From Flavimaribacter sp024343425 (GTDB lineage Bacteria; Pseudomonadota; Alphaproteobacteria; Rhizobiales; Rhizobiaceae): a stretch of 64,000 nt of DNA. The notes under the pieces are model-generated. The model worked only from the letters and a program-made list of their open reading frames with translations, was not told where the DNA came from and searched no databases. Shown here in pieces: positions 44,033 to 52,826 of this stretch. The position numbers were made by a program, and so were the translations under genes. Location: assembly GCA_965227645.1 (NCBI GenBank), contig OZ245773.1:2790001-2854000 (forward strand). The letters are read 5' to 3'. Each line of letters begins with the position of its first letter. The stretch's first letter is position 1.

Positions 44033-44431
44033 TTAACCCGCATGGGCCTCGATGATCACGAAAGCCTGGGCCAGAGGAAAATCATCGGTAATTGTCAGAT
44101 GCAAGGCGGCGGAACATCCTTCCGGAAGCAGCTTTTCAAGCTGTTGCAGCGCGCCGCCGGTCAGTTCCAGCGTCGGGCGCCCGTCATCGAGATTGAAAAC
44201 GCCGATATCCCGCCAGAAAACGCCCTTCGATATGCCGCTTCCAAGCGCCTTGGAACAGGCTTCCTTCGCCGCAAATCGTTTTGCGTATGAAGCCGCTTTC
44301 TGCTTGCGGCGTTCAGAACGCTCCTGCTCGACTTCCGTAAAGCAACGCGTGGTGAACCGCTCGCCGTGACGCGCGATGGTTCGCTCGATGCGCCTGATGT
44401 CGATCAGATCGCTTCCTATGCCGATAATCAT
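44033..44431 (-). CDS. acpS: Holo-[acyl-carrier-protein] synthase
   Basis: A 132-residue enzyme that transfers phosphopantetheine to acyl carrier protein. GIGSDLIDIRRI and FAAKEACSKALGSG hold the magnesium-binding Asp and Glu. ATG 44431 (MIIGIGSDL) is the standard start. It lies between the DUF2062 and lepB genes. Confidence 0.95.
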   Translation of the reverse strand: MIIGIGSDLIDIRRIERTIARHGERFTTRCFTEVEQERSERRKQKAASYAKRFAAKEACSKALGSGISKGVFWRDIGVFNLDDGRPTLELTGGALQQLEKLLPEGCSAALHLTITDDFPLAQAFVIIEAHAG

Positions 44432-44450
44432 AAGCGCTGGATCCGGCTGG

Positions 44451-45032
44451 TCATACCGTTTGACCGTTGGAGAGGCCGTCGCGACGCGTGCGCTTCTGGT
44501 CAAGCCTGCGGCGGCGCTGGCTCTGGAAGGCGGCGACGCTCAGATAGGCGATCAGGTAGGCGCCGACGCCGAACACCAGCGCAAATGGCAGACAGCCCAC
44601 CGCCATCGGCTTCAGGATCGGACCCCATATCTGTGAAAAATCCAGATGTCGGAACAGCTGGCCGAGATCGATGACCCTGTTGGTCTCCTCGAAATTGTCA
44701 GTCATGATCCGGTTGCCAAGTTTGTAGCTGGCGGTCCAGATGAAGGGAAAGGTCAGCGGATTTCCGAAGGCGGTGCCAAGCGCCGACGCTATGATGTTTC
44801 CGGCAATTACATAGGCGAGCGCCGCGGCGATCACGAAATGCAGCCCGAGAAATGGCGTCCAGGAAGCGACCACTCCCGCCGCCACGCCGGCGGCTATGGC
44901 GTGAGGCGTCGCCGTCAGCCGCAATATCCGCTTTCCAAAATACTGGAACGACCGTGAGAAGGACCGCCGCGGCCAAAGGAAAACGCGTATCCTTTCAATA
45001 AAACCAGCAGGTTTGCGTCGGCGAAAGAGCAT
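44451..45032 (-). CDS. DUF2062 membrane protein
   Basis: A 193-residue protein. Its basic N-terminus leads into hydrophobic helices with PHAIAAGVAAGVVASWTPFLG and GNPLTFPFIW, the hallmark of DUF2062. The family lacks a known function. Its place between rsh and acpS is conserved in many alphaproteobacteria. Confidence 0.9.
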   Translation of the reverse strand: MLFRRRKPAGFIERIRVFLWPRRSFSRSFQYFGKRILRLTATPHAIAAGVAAGVVASWTPFLGLHFVIAAALAYVIAGNIIASALGTAFGNPLTFPFIWTASYKLGNRIMTDNFEETNRVIDLGQLFRHLDFSQIWGPILKPMAVGCLPFALVFGVGAYLIAYLSVAAFQSQRRRRLDQKRTRRDGLSNGQTV

Positions 45033-45160
45033 GTGTCGATGTTCGAGAACGGGAGCGTTTATCTGGAATCAATGTACATGGTTGCGTTGCGGATAACAGT
45101 CCCTTTGTGCACTGGTCGGGTTTAACAAATCCTGATTGGCCGGTAATTCTGTGGCCGGAC

Positions 45161-47377
45161 CTAATCATATATGCGGACGGCGTCGCTGACGCAGGAAAGC
45201 CCTTTCAGCGTGGTGACAAGTTTATTGAGGTGCTTGAGGTCCCAGACGCCAAGATCGAATTTCATCTCGGTGAAATCGTCGGCCACCCTGACCATCGTCA
45301 GCATGTTGATGTTGGTGTCGCTCGCAGCGATCGTTTGCGCCACGTCTGCGAGCGTTCCGGGCTCGTTCAAGGCATTGACGGTAACGCGGGCGTTGAACCT
45401 TCTGTCGCCGGCCTGGTCGATATCCCAGCGCACGTCGATCCAGCGCTCCGGCGTGTCGTCGAACTCGGTGAGTTTGGAAGACTGGATCGGATAAATCGTA
45501 ATGCCCTGCCCCGGCTCCATAATGCCGACGATGCGGTCTCCGGGCACAGCGCCGCCCTTGCCGAAGGAGACCGGCAATTCTCCGCCAGCACCCCGGATCG
45601 GCAGCGCGTCGTCGACAGCCCGGTCCTTCGCATCCTTGCGCGCCTTTGATCGGCCCGGCACACGGAAGATCATGCCGGCGGCGCTGCGCAGATTGAACCA
45701 GCCCTCGTCGGAGGGAGATTGCTTGATCGTCATGCGTTCGCTCTTGTGATCCGGATGGATCGCCAGCAGCACGTCTCTGGACGACAATTCGCCGCGACCG
45801 ACCGCGGCGATGGCATCTTCCACGTCCTTGTATCCGATCCGGTGCAGCACCGCCCTCAGGTCGTCGCGCGTGAAGACCTCTCCCGCCCGGCTGAAGGCCC
45901 GTTCGATGATCCGGAAACCAAGGCCGGAATACTGCTTGCGCACAGCCGCGCGGGTTGCGCGGCGAATGGCGTGCCGCGCCTTGCCGGTCACGACGATCTC
46001 TTCCCAGGCCGGCGGCGGCACCTGCACGCCCGAGCGAATGATTTCAACCTCGTCGCCATTGCTGAGACGGGTGACCAGCGGCATGATCCGGCCGTTGATT
46101 TTCACGCCCACGCAAGTGTCTCCAATGTCGGTGTGAACCGCATATGCGAAATCGATCGGGGTGGCCCCGCGCGGCAGGGCGATCAGTTGCCCCTTTGGCG
46201 TGAAGCAGAATACCTGATCGTGAAACAGCTCCAGTTTGGTGTGTTCGAGAAATTCTTCCGGATTGTCGCCGGTGGACAATTGTTCGATCGTGCGCCGCAG
46301 CCAGGAATAGGCTCTGGAATCCTCAGGAAGCGCGGCGTTGCCGACATTATCCTTGTAGAGAGCGTGGGCGGCGACGCCGTATTCGGCGATCTCGTGCATC
46401 CGCTCGGTGCGGATCTGCAGTTCCACGCGTTGCCGGGACGGCCCGATGATAGTCGTGTGAATGGAGCGGTAGTCGTTTTGCTTCGGCGTGGAGATGTAGT
46501 CCTTGAAGCGGCCAGGAACGACGGACCATCGCGTATGGACGATGCCAAGAGCGCGATAGCAGTCGTCCAGATCGTCTACGATGATGCGAAAACCGTAGAG
46601 GTCCGACAATTGTTCGAACGACAGAGACTTGGACTGCATCTTGCGGAAGATCGAATAGGGTTTCTTCTGCCGGCCGCTGACTTTCGCCTTCAAACCCTTC
46701 TCGACAAAGAGCTCTTCCAGCTCCGTCTCGATCTTCTTGATGATGCCCTTGTTTTTCTTCGTCAATTCCTCGAGCCGCGACGACACGGTTTCGAAGGCCT
46801 CTTTGTTGAGATGCTGGAACGAAAGCTGCTCAAGCTCCTCGCGCATATCCTGCATGCCCATACGCCCCGCCAGCGGCGCATAGATGTCCATCGTCTCCTC
46901 GGCGATTCGCGCACGCTTGTCTGGGGCCACATGGTCCAGCGTACGCATATTGTGCAGACGATCGGCGAGCTTGACGAGCAGCACGCGCACGTCGTCGGAG
47001 ACAGCGAGGAGCAGTTTGCGGAGGTTTTCCGCCTGCTTGGCGCGCTTGGTGACCAGATCGAGCTTCTTGATCTTGGTCAGTCCCTCGACCAGCGCGCCGA
47101 TATCCTCTCCGAAGAGCTCGTCTATCTCGTCGCGCGTGGCGGTCGTATCCTCGATCGTGTCATGCAACAAGGCGACCGCGATGGTCGATTCATCCAGATG
47201 CATATCGGTGAGAATCGCGGCGACCTCGAGAGGATGCGAGATGTAGGGATCGCCGCTCGCCCGCGTCTGCTTGCCGTGCTTTTGCATGGCGTAGACGTAA
47301 GCCTTGTTCAGCAGGGCTTCATTGACGTCAGGCTTGTATTTGTGCACGCGCTCGACGAGCTCGTACTGACGCATCAT
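45161..47377 (-). CDS. rsh: Bifunctional (p)ppGpp synthetase/hydrolase
   Basis: A 738-residue Rel/Spo homologue. Its order is an HD hydrolase domain (ALLHDTIEDT, residues 20-200), a synthetase domain (YGFRIIV, QNDYRSIHTT, residues 240-360), a TGS domain (about 395-460) and a C-terminal ACT domain. Alphaproteobacteria usually have this single enzyme to set the alarmone level under starvation. ATG 47377 (MMRQYELVERV) fits the usual start; 47374 is also possible. It follows rpoZ, with a terminator between them. Confidence 0.97.
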   Translation of the reverse strand: MMRQYELVERVHKYKPDVNEALLNKAYVYAMQKHGKQTRASGDPYISHPLEVAAILTDMHLDESTIAVALLHDTIEDTTATRDEIDELFGEDIGALVEGLTKIKKLDLVTKRAKQAENLRKLLLAVSDDVRVLLVKLADRLHNMRTLDHVAPDKRARIAEETMDIYAPLAGRMGMQDMREELEQLSFQHLNKEAFETVSSRLEELTKKNKGIIKKIETELEELFVEKGLKAKVSGRQKKPYSIFRKMQSKSLSFEQLSDLYGFRIIVDDLDDCYRALGIVHTRWSVVPGRFKDYISTPKQNDYRSIHTTIIGPSRQRVELQIRTERMHEIAEYGVAAHALYKDNVGNAALPEDSRAYSWLRRTIEQLSTGDNPEEFLEHTKLELFHDQVFCFTPKGQLIALPRGATPIDFAYAVHTDIGDTCVGVKINGRIMPLVTRLSNGDEVEIIRSGVQVPPPAWEEIVVTGKARHAIRRATRAAVRKQYSGLGFRIIERAFSRAGEVFTRDDLRAVLHRIGYKDVEDAIAAVGRGELSSRDVLLAIHPDHKSERMTIKQSPSDEGWFNLRSAAGMIFRVPGRSKARKDAKDRAVDDALPIRGAGGELPVSFGKGGAVPGDRIVGIMEPGQGITIYPIQSSKLTEFDDTPERWIDVRWDIDQAGDRRFNARVTVNALNEPGTLADVAQTIAASDTNINMLTMVRVADDFTEMKFDLGVWDLKHLNKLVTTLKGLSCVSDAVRIYD

Positions 47378-47423
47378 TGACCGTATAACTCCACACAATC
47401 AGGCATGACGGGAACCCTGCCCG

Positions 47424-47460
47424 ACCAAAAGAAAAATGCGCCGGAAAGGACCCCGGCGCA
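47424..47460 (-). terminator. Intrinsic terminator after rpoZ
   Basis: On the minus strand TGCGCCGG and CCGGCGCA form a perfect 8-bp stem around an 8-base loop (47460-47437), followed by TTTTTCTTTTGG. It ends rpoZ transcription or lets part of it continue to rsh. Confidence 0.88.
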
Positions 47461-47497
47461 CCGAATGTTGCTCATATTGTAACACCACCGAAGTGGT

Positions 47498-47917
47498 TCA
47501 ATAGTCGTCGCTTTTTTCCGGCGGCACAAGTCCTTCGATGCCTGCAAGCAGATCTTCTTCGGACATGCGATCGAAAGCAACGCCCTCGACTTCCGGCTGC
47601 GGCGCATCTTCTGCAGAGACGACTTCCGGAGCAGCGGCCTGATCGGTCGTCTCGAGAAGGGACGCCGGATCGGGCTCCGGCTCGTCCACTTCCACATGCT
47701 TCTGCAGGGAATGGATGAGGTCTTCCTTCAGGTCGCCAGGAGACAGTGTCTCGTCGGCGATTTCGCGCAATGCAACGACGGGGTTCTTGTCGTTGTCACG
47801 ATCGACCGTGATCATGGCGCCTTGGGAAACCTGACGGGCGCGGTGGCTGGCGAGCAGCACGAGATCGAAACGGTTGTCTACTTTGTCGATACAGTCTTCG
47901 ACGGTGACGCGGGCCAT
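47498..47917 (-). CDS. rpoZ: RNA polymerase omega subunit
   Basis: A 139-residue omega subunit. MARVTVEDCIDKVDNRFDLVLLASHRARQ is the conserved start of the family. The acidic C-terminal tail is long compared with the 91 residues of E. coli omega, as in other alphaproteobacteria. It supports RNA polymerase assembly and ppGpp response. Confidence 0.97.
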   Translation of the reverse strand: MARVTVEDCIDKVDNRFDLVLLASHRARQVSQGAMITVDRDNDKNPVVALREIADETLSPGDLKEDLIHSLQKHVEVDEPEPDPASLLETTDQAAAPEVVSAEDAPQPEVEGVAFDRMSEEDLLAGIEGLVPPEKSDDY

Positions 47918-48260
47918 GGCCTGTCCTTTGTTAAATCGTTCGTTCAGGGATTATGGAGCCAGATACTCCTTAATCTCCAGTTTTTCAAGCGAATTGGGCG
48001 ATATTCAGGTATCGGCCTGTTCAAACGGCTTTCATCGTTGCCAATAGCAATAAATTTCTGCAAAAACGCTTGCCTCTTTGCGAACACAAAAATATGTCTG
48101 TGTAGGACATGCGTGACAGGTTGCTGCGTAATGTCTTTTTACTATGTGTAGTTTCTTTTGATGCTTTAGTTCAACCGTTATGTTAAAAACTGTTAGATAT
48201 ACTCTTTCTAATTTCTGTTTTATGATTTACTCTCACTAAAAATCAACTACAGGATTATAA
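47918..48260. other. AT-rich intergenic region between rpoZ and the NYN gene
   Basis: 343 bases without a gene, carrying two divergent promoters. Base composition falls sharply toward AT between 48010 and 48255. TATGAT at 48221-48226 may be a -10 box for the NYN gene. No small-RNA terminator or riboswitch was recognised. Confidence 0.5.
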
Positions 48261-48845
48261 ATGTTTGATTCTCGCGAAAAAATATCTCTCTTTATTGATG
48301 GGGCCAATCTTTATGCAACAGCGAAAAGCCTCGGATTCGATATAGATTACCGTAAACTTCTTACAGCTTTTAACCAACGTGGTTATCTCCTTCGCGCCTA
48401 CTACTACACGGCTGTCGTGGAAGACCAGGAATATTCCTCCATTCGTCCGCTGATCGATTGGCTCGACTACAATGGCTACCGCGTGGTTACCAAGCCAGCC
48501 AAGGAATTTACCGACGTAAGCGGTCGACGCAAGATCAAGGGCAACATGGATATCGAACTCGCCGTCGACGCCATGGAGCAGGCAAGCACGGTCGATCATC
48601 TGGTGATCTTTTCCGGCGATGGCGATTTCGCCAGCCTGGTTTCCGCACTGCAACGGCGCGGACGCAAGGTTTCGGTCGTCTCCACCCTCGCAACGCAACC
48701 GGTCATGATTGCCGACGCACTGCGTCGCCAGGCCGACAATTTTATTGACCTTGCGGACCTGAAGGACGAAGTTGGACGCGCAGCGTCGGAGCGGACTTCG
48801 CGCGCGCCGATGATGGATGAAGAAGAGTACGACCTGCAGCACTGA
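48261..48845 (+). CDS. NYN domain (LabA/DUF88-type) protein
   Basis: A 194-residue PIN-like nuclease-fold protein. LFIDGANLYATA, KGNMDIELAVDAME and IFSGDGDFASLV hold the acidic residues of the NYN active site, so RNase activity is plausible. ATG follows AGGATTATAA. The C-terminal tail is acidic and disordered. Confidence 0.93.
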   Translation: MFDSREKISLFIDGANLYATAKSLGFDIDYRKLLTAFNQRGYLLRAYYYTAVVEDQEYSSIRPLIDWLDYNGYRVVTKPAKEFTDVSGRRKIKGNMDIELAVDAMEQASTVDHLVIFSGDGDFASLVSALQRRGRKVSVVSTLATQPVMIADALRRQADNFIDLADLKDEVGRAASERTSRAPMMDEEEYDLQH

Positions 48846-48931
48846 TTGCGGCCTGGTTTAATCCACAACAACCGCCTTTTTTTCGTTTCACCGATTGCGA
48901 GTCGCGCAACGCTTCTTAAATAGTCGTCGGC

Positions 48932-49591
48932 ATGACGACACTGATCGACCCTCCGCGCGATTGTCCGCTTTGCCCCCGCCTGCATGACTTCATCGCAAGC
49001 CACCGGCTTTCGCACCCCGATTGGCACAATGCGCCTGTCGACACCTGGTACCCTGCCGGCGGTCCGAACGACGTCAGGCTCCTGGTTGTCGGCCTCGCCC
49101 CTGGCCTGCGCGGCGCAAACCGGACGGGACGCCCGTTTACCGGCGATTACGCAGGCGATCTGCTATATGCGACCTTGAACAAGTTCGGTTTGTCGAAAGG
49201 CCGGTTCGAAGCCCGTCCCGACGACGGACTTGAACTGATCGACACGGCCATTACCAACTCGGTGCGTTGCGTGCCGCCGGAAAACAAGCCGACGTCCGGC
49301 GAAATAAACACCTGCAGGCAGTTCCTGCTGTCGTCCCTCGACATCATGCAAAATCTCCGGGTCATTCTGACCCTCGGCAAGATCGCCCATGACTCGACGA
49401 TCCGGGCGCTTGGCGGACGGGTCGCCGCCCATCCCTTCAGCCACGGCGGCGAAACCGAGATTGGCGGCCTTTCGATCGTGTCCAGCTATCACTGCTCGCG
49501 CTACAACACCAATACCGGCCGGTTGACAGAGCCCATGTTTCATCAGGTCTTTGGGCAAATCTACGATCTGCTCTCGCAATCCGGACGTTGA
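48932..49591 (+). CDS. Family 5-type uracil-DNA glycosylase
   Basis: A 219-residue base-excision enzyme. GLAPGLRGANRTGRPFTGD and the late SYHCSRYNTNTGRL are typical of UDGb-like (family 5) enzymes. CPLCPRL together with cysteines in VRCVPP and NTCRQF could bind a 4Fe-4S cluster. It removes uracil or other deaminated bases from DNA. It follows the NYN gene by 86 bp. Confidence 0.92.
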   Translation: MTTLIDPPRDCPLCPRLHDFIASHRLSHPDWHNAPVDTWYPAGGPNDVRLLVVGLAPGLRGANRTGRPFTGDYAGDLLYATLNKFGLSKGRFEARPDDGLELIDTAITNSVRCVPPENKPTSGEINTCRQFLLSSLDIMQNLRVILTLGKIAHDSTIRALGGRVAAHPFSHGGETEIGGLSIVSSYHCSRYNTNTGRLTEPMFHQVFGQIYDLLSQSGR

Positions 49592-49658
49592 CAGCGCCGT
49601 CAATCCATACTTGGCTGCAATCCGGGCGTCATCCGATTGATCGGCACTGGAGACACGC

Positions 49659-50903
49659 ATGCAGATTGCAGTTCTTGGCGGCGGCGTCGTCGGCATCACC
49701 GCAGCCTATGAACTTCAAAAGGACGGACACCAGGTCACCGTCATTGAAAAGAACGACACGGTCGGTTCAGAAACAAGCTGGGGAAACGCCGGTCTGATCG
49801 CGCCCGGCCACTCGTTTACCTGGTCCTCGCCGTCTGCGCCGATGACCATGCTGAAATCCCTGGTGTCTCCAAACCAGTCCATTCGATTCAAACCTTCGCT
49901 CGATCCGAACCTTTGGAGCTGGTCCCTCAAATTCCTCGCCCAGTGCACGCAATCCCGCTCGGCGCATAACACGAAGCGCAAATATCGCCTTGCCTCCTAT
50001 TCCCAGACGGTTCTTAACGAGACCATCCGCGACACGCAGATAGACTATGACCGCGTGGATCGGGGCATCCTCTATTTCTACCGTGATCCGGCGAAACTCG
50101 ATGCCGGCGTCCAGCACATGCGCATCATGGAAGAGTTGGGACACCGCATCGACGTACTCGACCGGACGCAAGTTCTGGAGCTTGAGCCTGCGTTGTCGGC
50201 CGTGGGCCACAAGATTGCAGGCGGCGTTTATTGCCCTACCGACGAAAGCGGCAGTTGCCACAAATTCACCACCGGACTTGCCGAACATATCAAGCGGAAC
50301 GGCGCGGAAATCCGCACCGGCGAAACCGTCACTGCGCTCGACGCCGAAAGCGACAGGATCACCGCTGTTCACACCGACAGGGAAACGCTGAAAGCCAACC
50401 TCTACGTCATGGCGCTCGGCAATGGCAGCCCTTTCCTCTCGCGCACGATCGGCGACCCCCTGCCGATTTATCCGGTCAAGGGCTATTCGCTGACCCTTCC
50501 TGTCGGCAATAATCCCAACCCGCCCACGGTCGGCTCGGTCGACGAGGAAAATCTCGTCGCGGTATCACGTTTCGGCGATCAGGTTCGGGTGACAGCCACA
50601 GCTGAGATTGCCGGACACGACCGCAGCCACCGGCCGGAGGATTTCCGGTTTATGGCCGATGTCGTGCGGGAACTCTATCCGGATGGGGCCGACCATGACC
50701 GACCTCACATGTGGGCCGGCCTGCGGCCCATGACGCCCACCAATCTGCCCTATATCGGCCGCCGAAAACACGCCAACCTCTACTACGACACCGGCCACGG
50801 CCACATCGGCTGGACAATGTCGCACGGTTCGGCGCGCATACTCGCTGATGTGGTGGCGGGGCGCGCGCCGGCGCTCAATCTTGCTTCGATCAATGATGGC
50901 TGA
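49659..50903 (+). CDS. D-amino acid dehydrogenase (DadA-like FAD oxidoreductase)
   Basis: A 414-residue FAD-dependent enzyme that oxidises D-amino acids at the membrane. The dinucleotide motif AVLGGGVVGITAAYELQKDG opens the chain and YPVKGYSLTLPV with RPMTPTNLPYIGR closes the substrate and FAD site as in DadA. The ATG follows GGAGACACGC. It is the first of three genes for amino-acid conversion. Its substrate range is not known. Confidence 0.9.
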   Translation: MQIAVLGGGVVGITAAYELQKDGHQVTVIEKNDTVGSETSWGNAGLIAPGHSFTWSSPSAPMTMLKSLVSPNQSIRFKPSLDPNLWSWSLKFLAQCTQSRSAHNTKRKYRLASYSQTVLNETIRDTQIDYDRVDRGILYFYRDPAKLDAGVQHMRIMEELGHRIDVLDRTQVLELEPALSAVGHKIAGGVYCPTDESGSCHKFTTGLAEHIKRNGAEIRTGETVTALDAESDRITAVHTDRETLKANLYVMALGNGSPFLSRTIGDPLPIYPVKGYSLTLPVGNNPNPPTVGSVDEENLVAVSRFGDQVRVTATAEIAGHDRSHRPEDFRFMADVVRELYPDGADHDRPHMWAGLRPMTPTNLPYIGRRKHANLYYDTGHGHIGWTMSHGSARILADVVAGRAPALNLASINDG

Positions 50904-50913
50904 GGAGACTGCA

Positions 50914-51723
50914 ATGACCCTCGATGTCGCCGACTTCCTTGATGTTGGAACCCTCCCCTGCACGCTCGACGGCGGGGTCGCTTCCCGCGCAGCGATCGGA
51001 TTGATCGTGCTGGCGACGGACCAGACCATGGAGCACGAGTTTCGGACGCTCATGCCCGCCGCCGGGATCGGGCTCTACTGCACCCGTGTGTTCAACGACG
51101 CCGATATCACTCCGGAAACGCTCAGGGCCATCGGACCACGCATTGCGCCGGCAACCGGACTCATCATGCCCGGTGTCGACCTCGACGTGATCGGGTTCGG
51201 CTGCACCGCCGCCACCATGGCTATGGGCGAGGACGCCATCTTCCGCGAAATCCGCAAGGTTCGTCCTGGCATAGAATGCACCACGCCCATTACCGCTGCG
51301 ATCGCCGCATTTCGCGCCTTTGATGCCCGGCGCATCGGCGTCATCACCCCGTACGAACCGGCCGTCAACGAGATCGTCCGCGCCTATCTTGAAGATCACG
51401 GCGTGCATGTGGCGGCATTCGGCACCTACAACAAGATGGATGATCGCGAGGCCGCGCGCATCGATCTCGATTCGATCGCGCAAGGCGTCGCCGCGCTCGC
51501 AGAAGCCACGCCACTGGACGCCGTTTTCATTTCGTGCACGTCTCTCAGGCTCGCCGAACGATTGCCGGAGATAGAGGCGGCGACGGGATTGCCTGTCACC
51601 TCCAGCGACCACGCGATGGCTTGGCACTGCCTGCGACTGGCCGGCGTTGATGACACCGTGGCGCGAGCCGGAAGGCTCTTTGCTCTCCCGCTGAAAGAGC
51701 GCGGCGCTGCGTTGACATCCTGA
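50914..51723 (+). CDS. Asp/Glu racemase superfamily protein (maleate isomerase/arylmalonate decarboxylase-like)
   Basis: A 269-residue protein of the Asp/Glu racemase superfamily. Both catalytic cysteine sites are present, in GFGCTAATM and ISCTSLR, so a two-cysteine racemase or isomerase is likely. ATG 50914 follows GAGGAGACTGCA. Beside dadA, it may supply or consume a D-amino acid or a dicarboxylic acid (inference). Confidence 0.87.
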   Translation: MTLDVADFLDVGTLPCTLDGGVASRAAIGLIVLATDQTMEHEFRTLMPAAGIGLYCTRVFNDADITPETLRAIGPRIAPATGLIMPGVDLDVIGFGCTAATMAMGEDAIFREIRKVRPGIECTTPITAAIAAFRAFDARRIGVITPYEPAVNEIVRAYLEDHGVHVAAFGTYNKMDDREAARIDLDSIAQGVAALAEATPLDAVFISCTSLRLAERLPEIEAATGLPVTSSDHAMAWHCLRLAGVDDTVARAGRLFALPLKERGAALTS

Positions 51724-51794
51724 CGGGCATTGCCCAGAAGGATGCATCCCAAGCGGCGGGTTCCGCCCATTTCATCGTTACGAACAAGGAGAAC

Positions 51795-52151
51795 ATGATG
51801 AGTGACATCAAACGGATTGACGTTGGCGCGCGGATGAGCCAAGCCGTCGTGCACGGCAATACGGTCTATACCGCCGGCCAGGTCGCGCTGCGCGCTCCCG
51901 GCGCTTCGGTAGCGGACCAGACGAAAGACATTCTCGCGCGTATCGATGAACTTCTGGCTGAAGCCGGCACGTCAAAGGAAAAATTGCTGATCGCCACGAT
52001 CTGGCTGTCCGACATGGCGGGCTTCAATGAAATGAACGAGGTCTGGGACGCCTGGGTCGCCCCCGGCGCAACGCCCGGCCGCGCCTGCGTGGAATCGAAG
52101 CTCGCCGCGCCTCAGTTCACCGTCGAAATCCAGGTCATCGCGGCGCTCTGA
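51795..52151 (+). CDS. RidA family enamine/imine deaminase
   Basis: A 118-residue protein of the YjgF/RidA family that hydrolyses reactive enamines or imines to ketoacids. The arginine motif GRACVESKLAAPQ near residues 95-107 is kept. It fits with dadA, whose product is an imine. ATG 51795 (with a second ATG at 51798) follows AAGGAGAAC. Confidence 0.93.
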   Translation: MMSDIKRIDVGARMSQAVVHGNTVYTAGQVALRAPGASVADQTKDILARIDELLAEAGTSKEKLLIATIWLSDMAGFNEMNEVWDAWVAPGATPGRACVESKLAAPQFTVEIQVIAAL

Positions 52152-52341
52152 TCGCCGCCAATTTCGGGTCGGCGCCAACACGCCGATCCGGCTTCAGTAT
52201 ATTGCATAACGCCTCCGCGGCGAATGCGGCTAGCGTTTCATTTGATAAAGTCGCGCCGCGTTCAGGATTAAAGCCGCAATTTCCGAGACTTGAGTCAATC
52301 CGTTGAGACATCGATTCGGGAGCGAAACTACCCGCGATCAC
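52135..52341 (-). CDS. Possible small ORF coupled to smpB (68 aa)
   Basis: GTG 52341 overlaps the smpB stop and follows GAGG inside smpB; an internal ATG is at 52311. The product is helical and rich in Ala and Arg, with NPERGATLSNETLAAFAAEA. It overlaps the ridA end by 17 bases on the other strand. It may be a small gene or chance. Confidence 0.25.
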   Translation of the reverse strand: MIAGSFAPESMSQRIDSSLGNCGFNPERGATLSNETLAAFAAEALCNILKPDRRVGADPKLAAIRAPR

Positions 52342-52801
52342 GCAGAAGCCTCGCCTTCTGGCGGTCCCAGTCGCGCTTCATTTCGGTCTCGCGCTTGTCG
52401 TGCTGCTTCTTGCCGCGCGCCAGCGCCAGTTCCAGCTTGGCGATGCCGCGATCGTTGAAATAGATCTTTAACGGCACCAGCGACATGCCTTCGCGCTGCA
52501 CCGCGCCGATGAGCTTGCGAACCTCGCGCGCATTCAAAAGCAGCTTGCGATGTCGCCGCGGCTCGTGGTTGAAGCGGTTCGCCTGCAGGTATTCCGGGAT
52601 GTGCGAATTGATCAGCCAGATCTCGCCGTTTTCCTCGGTCGCGTAGGACTCGGCGATATTCGCCTTGCCCTGCCGCAGGCTCTTGACCTCGGTGCCGGTC
52701 AGAACCAGCCCGGCCTCGAAAGTCTCGAGGATCTCGTAGTTGTACCGGGCCTTGCGGTTTTCAGCGGCAATCCTGCCCCGGGGTTTCGCCCCTTTAGCCA
52801 T
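52328..52801 (-). CDS. smpB: SsrA-binding protein SmpB
   Basis: A 157-residue tmRNA partner for rescue of stalled ribosomes. AENRKARYNYEILETFEAGLVL and GTEVKSLRQGKANIAESYA are conserved, and the C-terminal DKRETEMKRDWDRQKARLLRD tail enters the decoding site. It lies 25 bp after dapA. No ssrA gene is seen beside it. Confidence 0.97.
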   Translation of the reverse strand: MAKGAKPRGRIAAENRKARYNYEILETFEAGLVLTGTEVKSLRQGKANIAESYATEENGEIWLINSHIPEYLQANRFNHEPRRHRKLLLNAREVRKLIGAVQREGMSLVPLKIYFNDRGIAKLELALARGKKQHDKRETEMKRDWDRQKARLLRDRG

Positions 52802-52826
52802 GACTTGCGAATTCTCCTGGGATTTT

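Noticed and set aside
45719..47380. 553-codon open frame on the plus strand
   Set aside because: It lies antisense to rsh, which has full conserved domains; long antisense frames are common in GC-rich genes.
47918..48260. Small RNA in the AT-rich gap
   Set aside because: No hairpin with T run or known RNA fold was seen; AT content alone is not enough.
52152..52327. tmRNA (ssrA) gene beside smpB
   Set aside because: No tRNA-like end or tag-coding sequence was seen in this gap.
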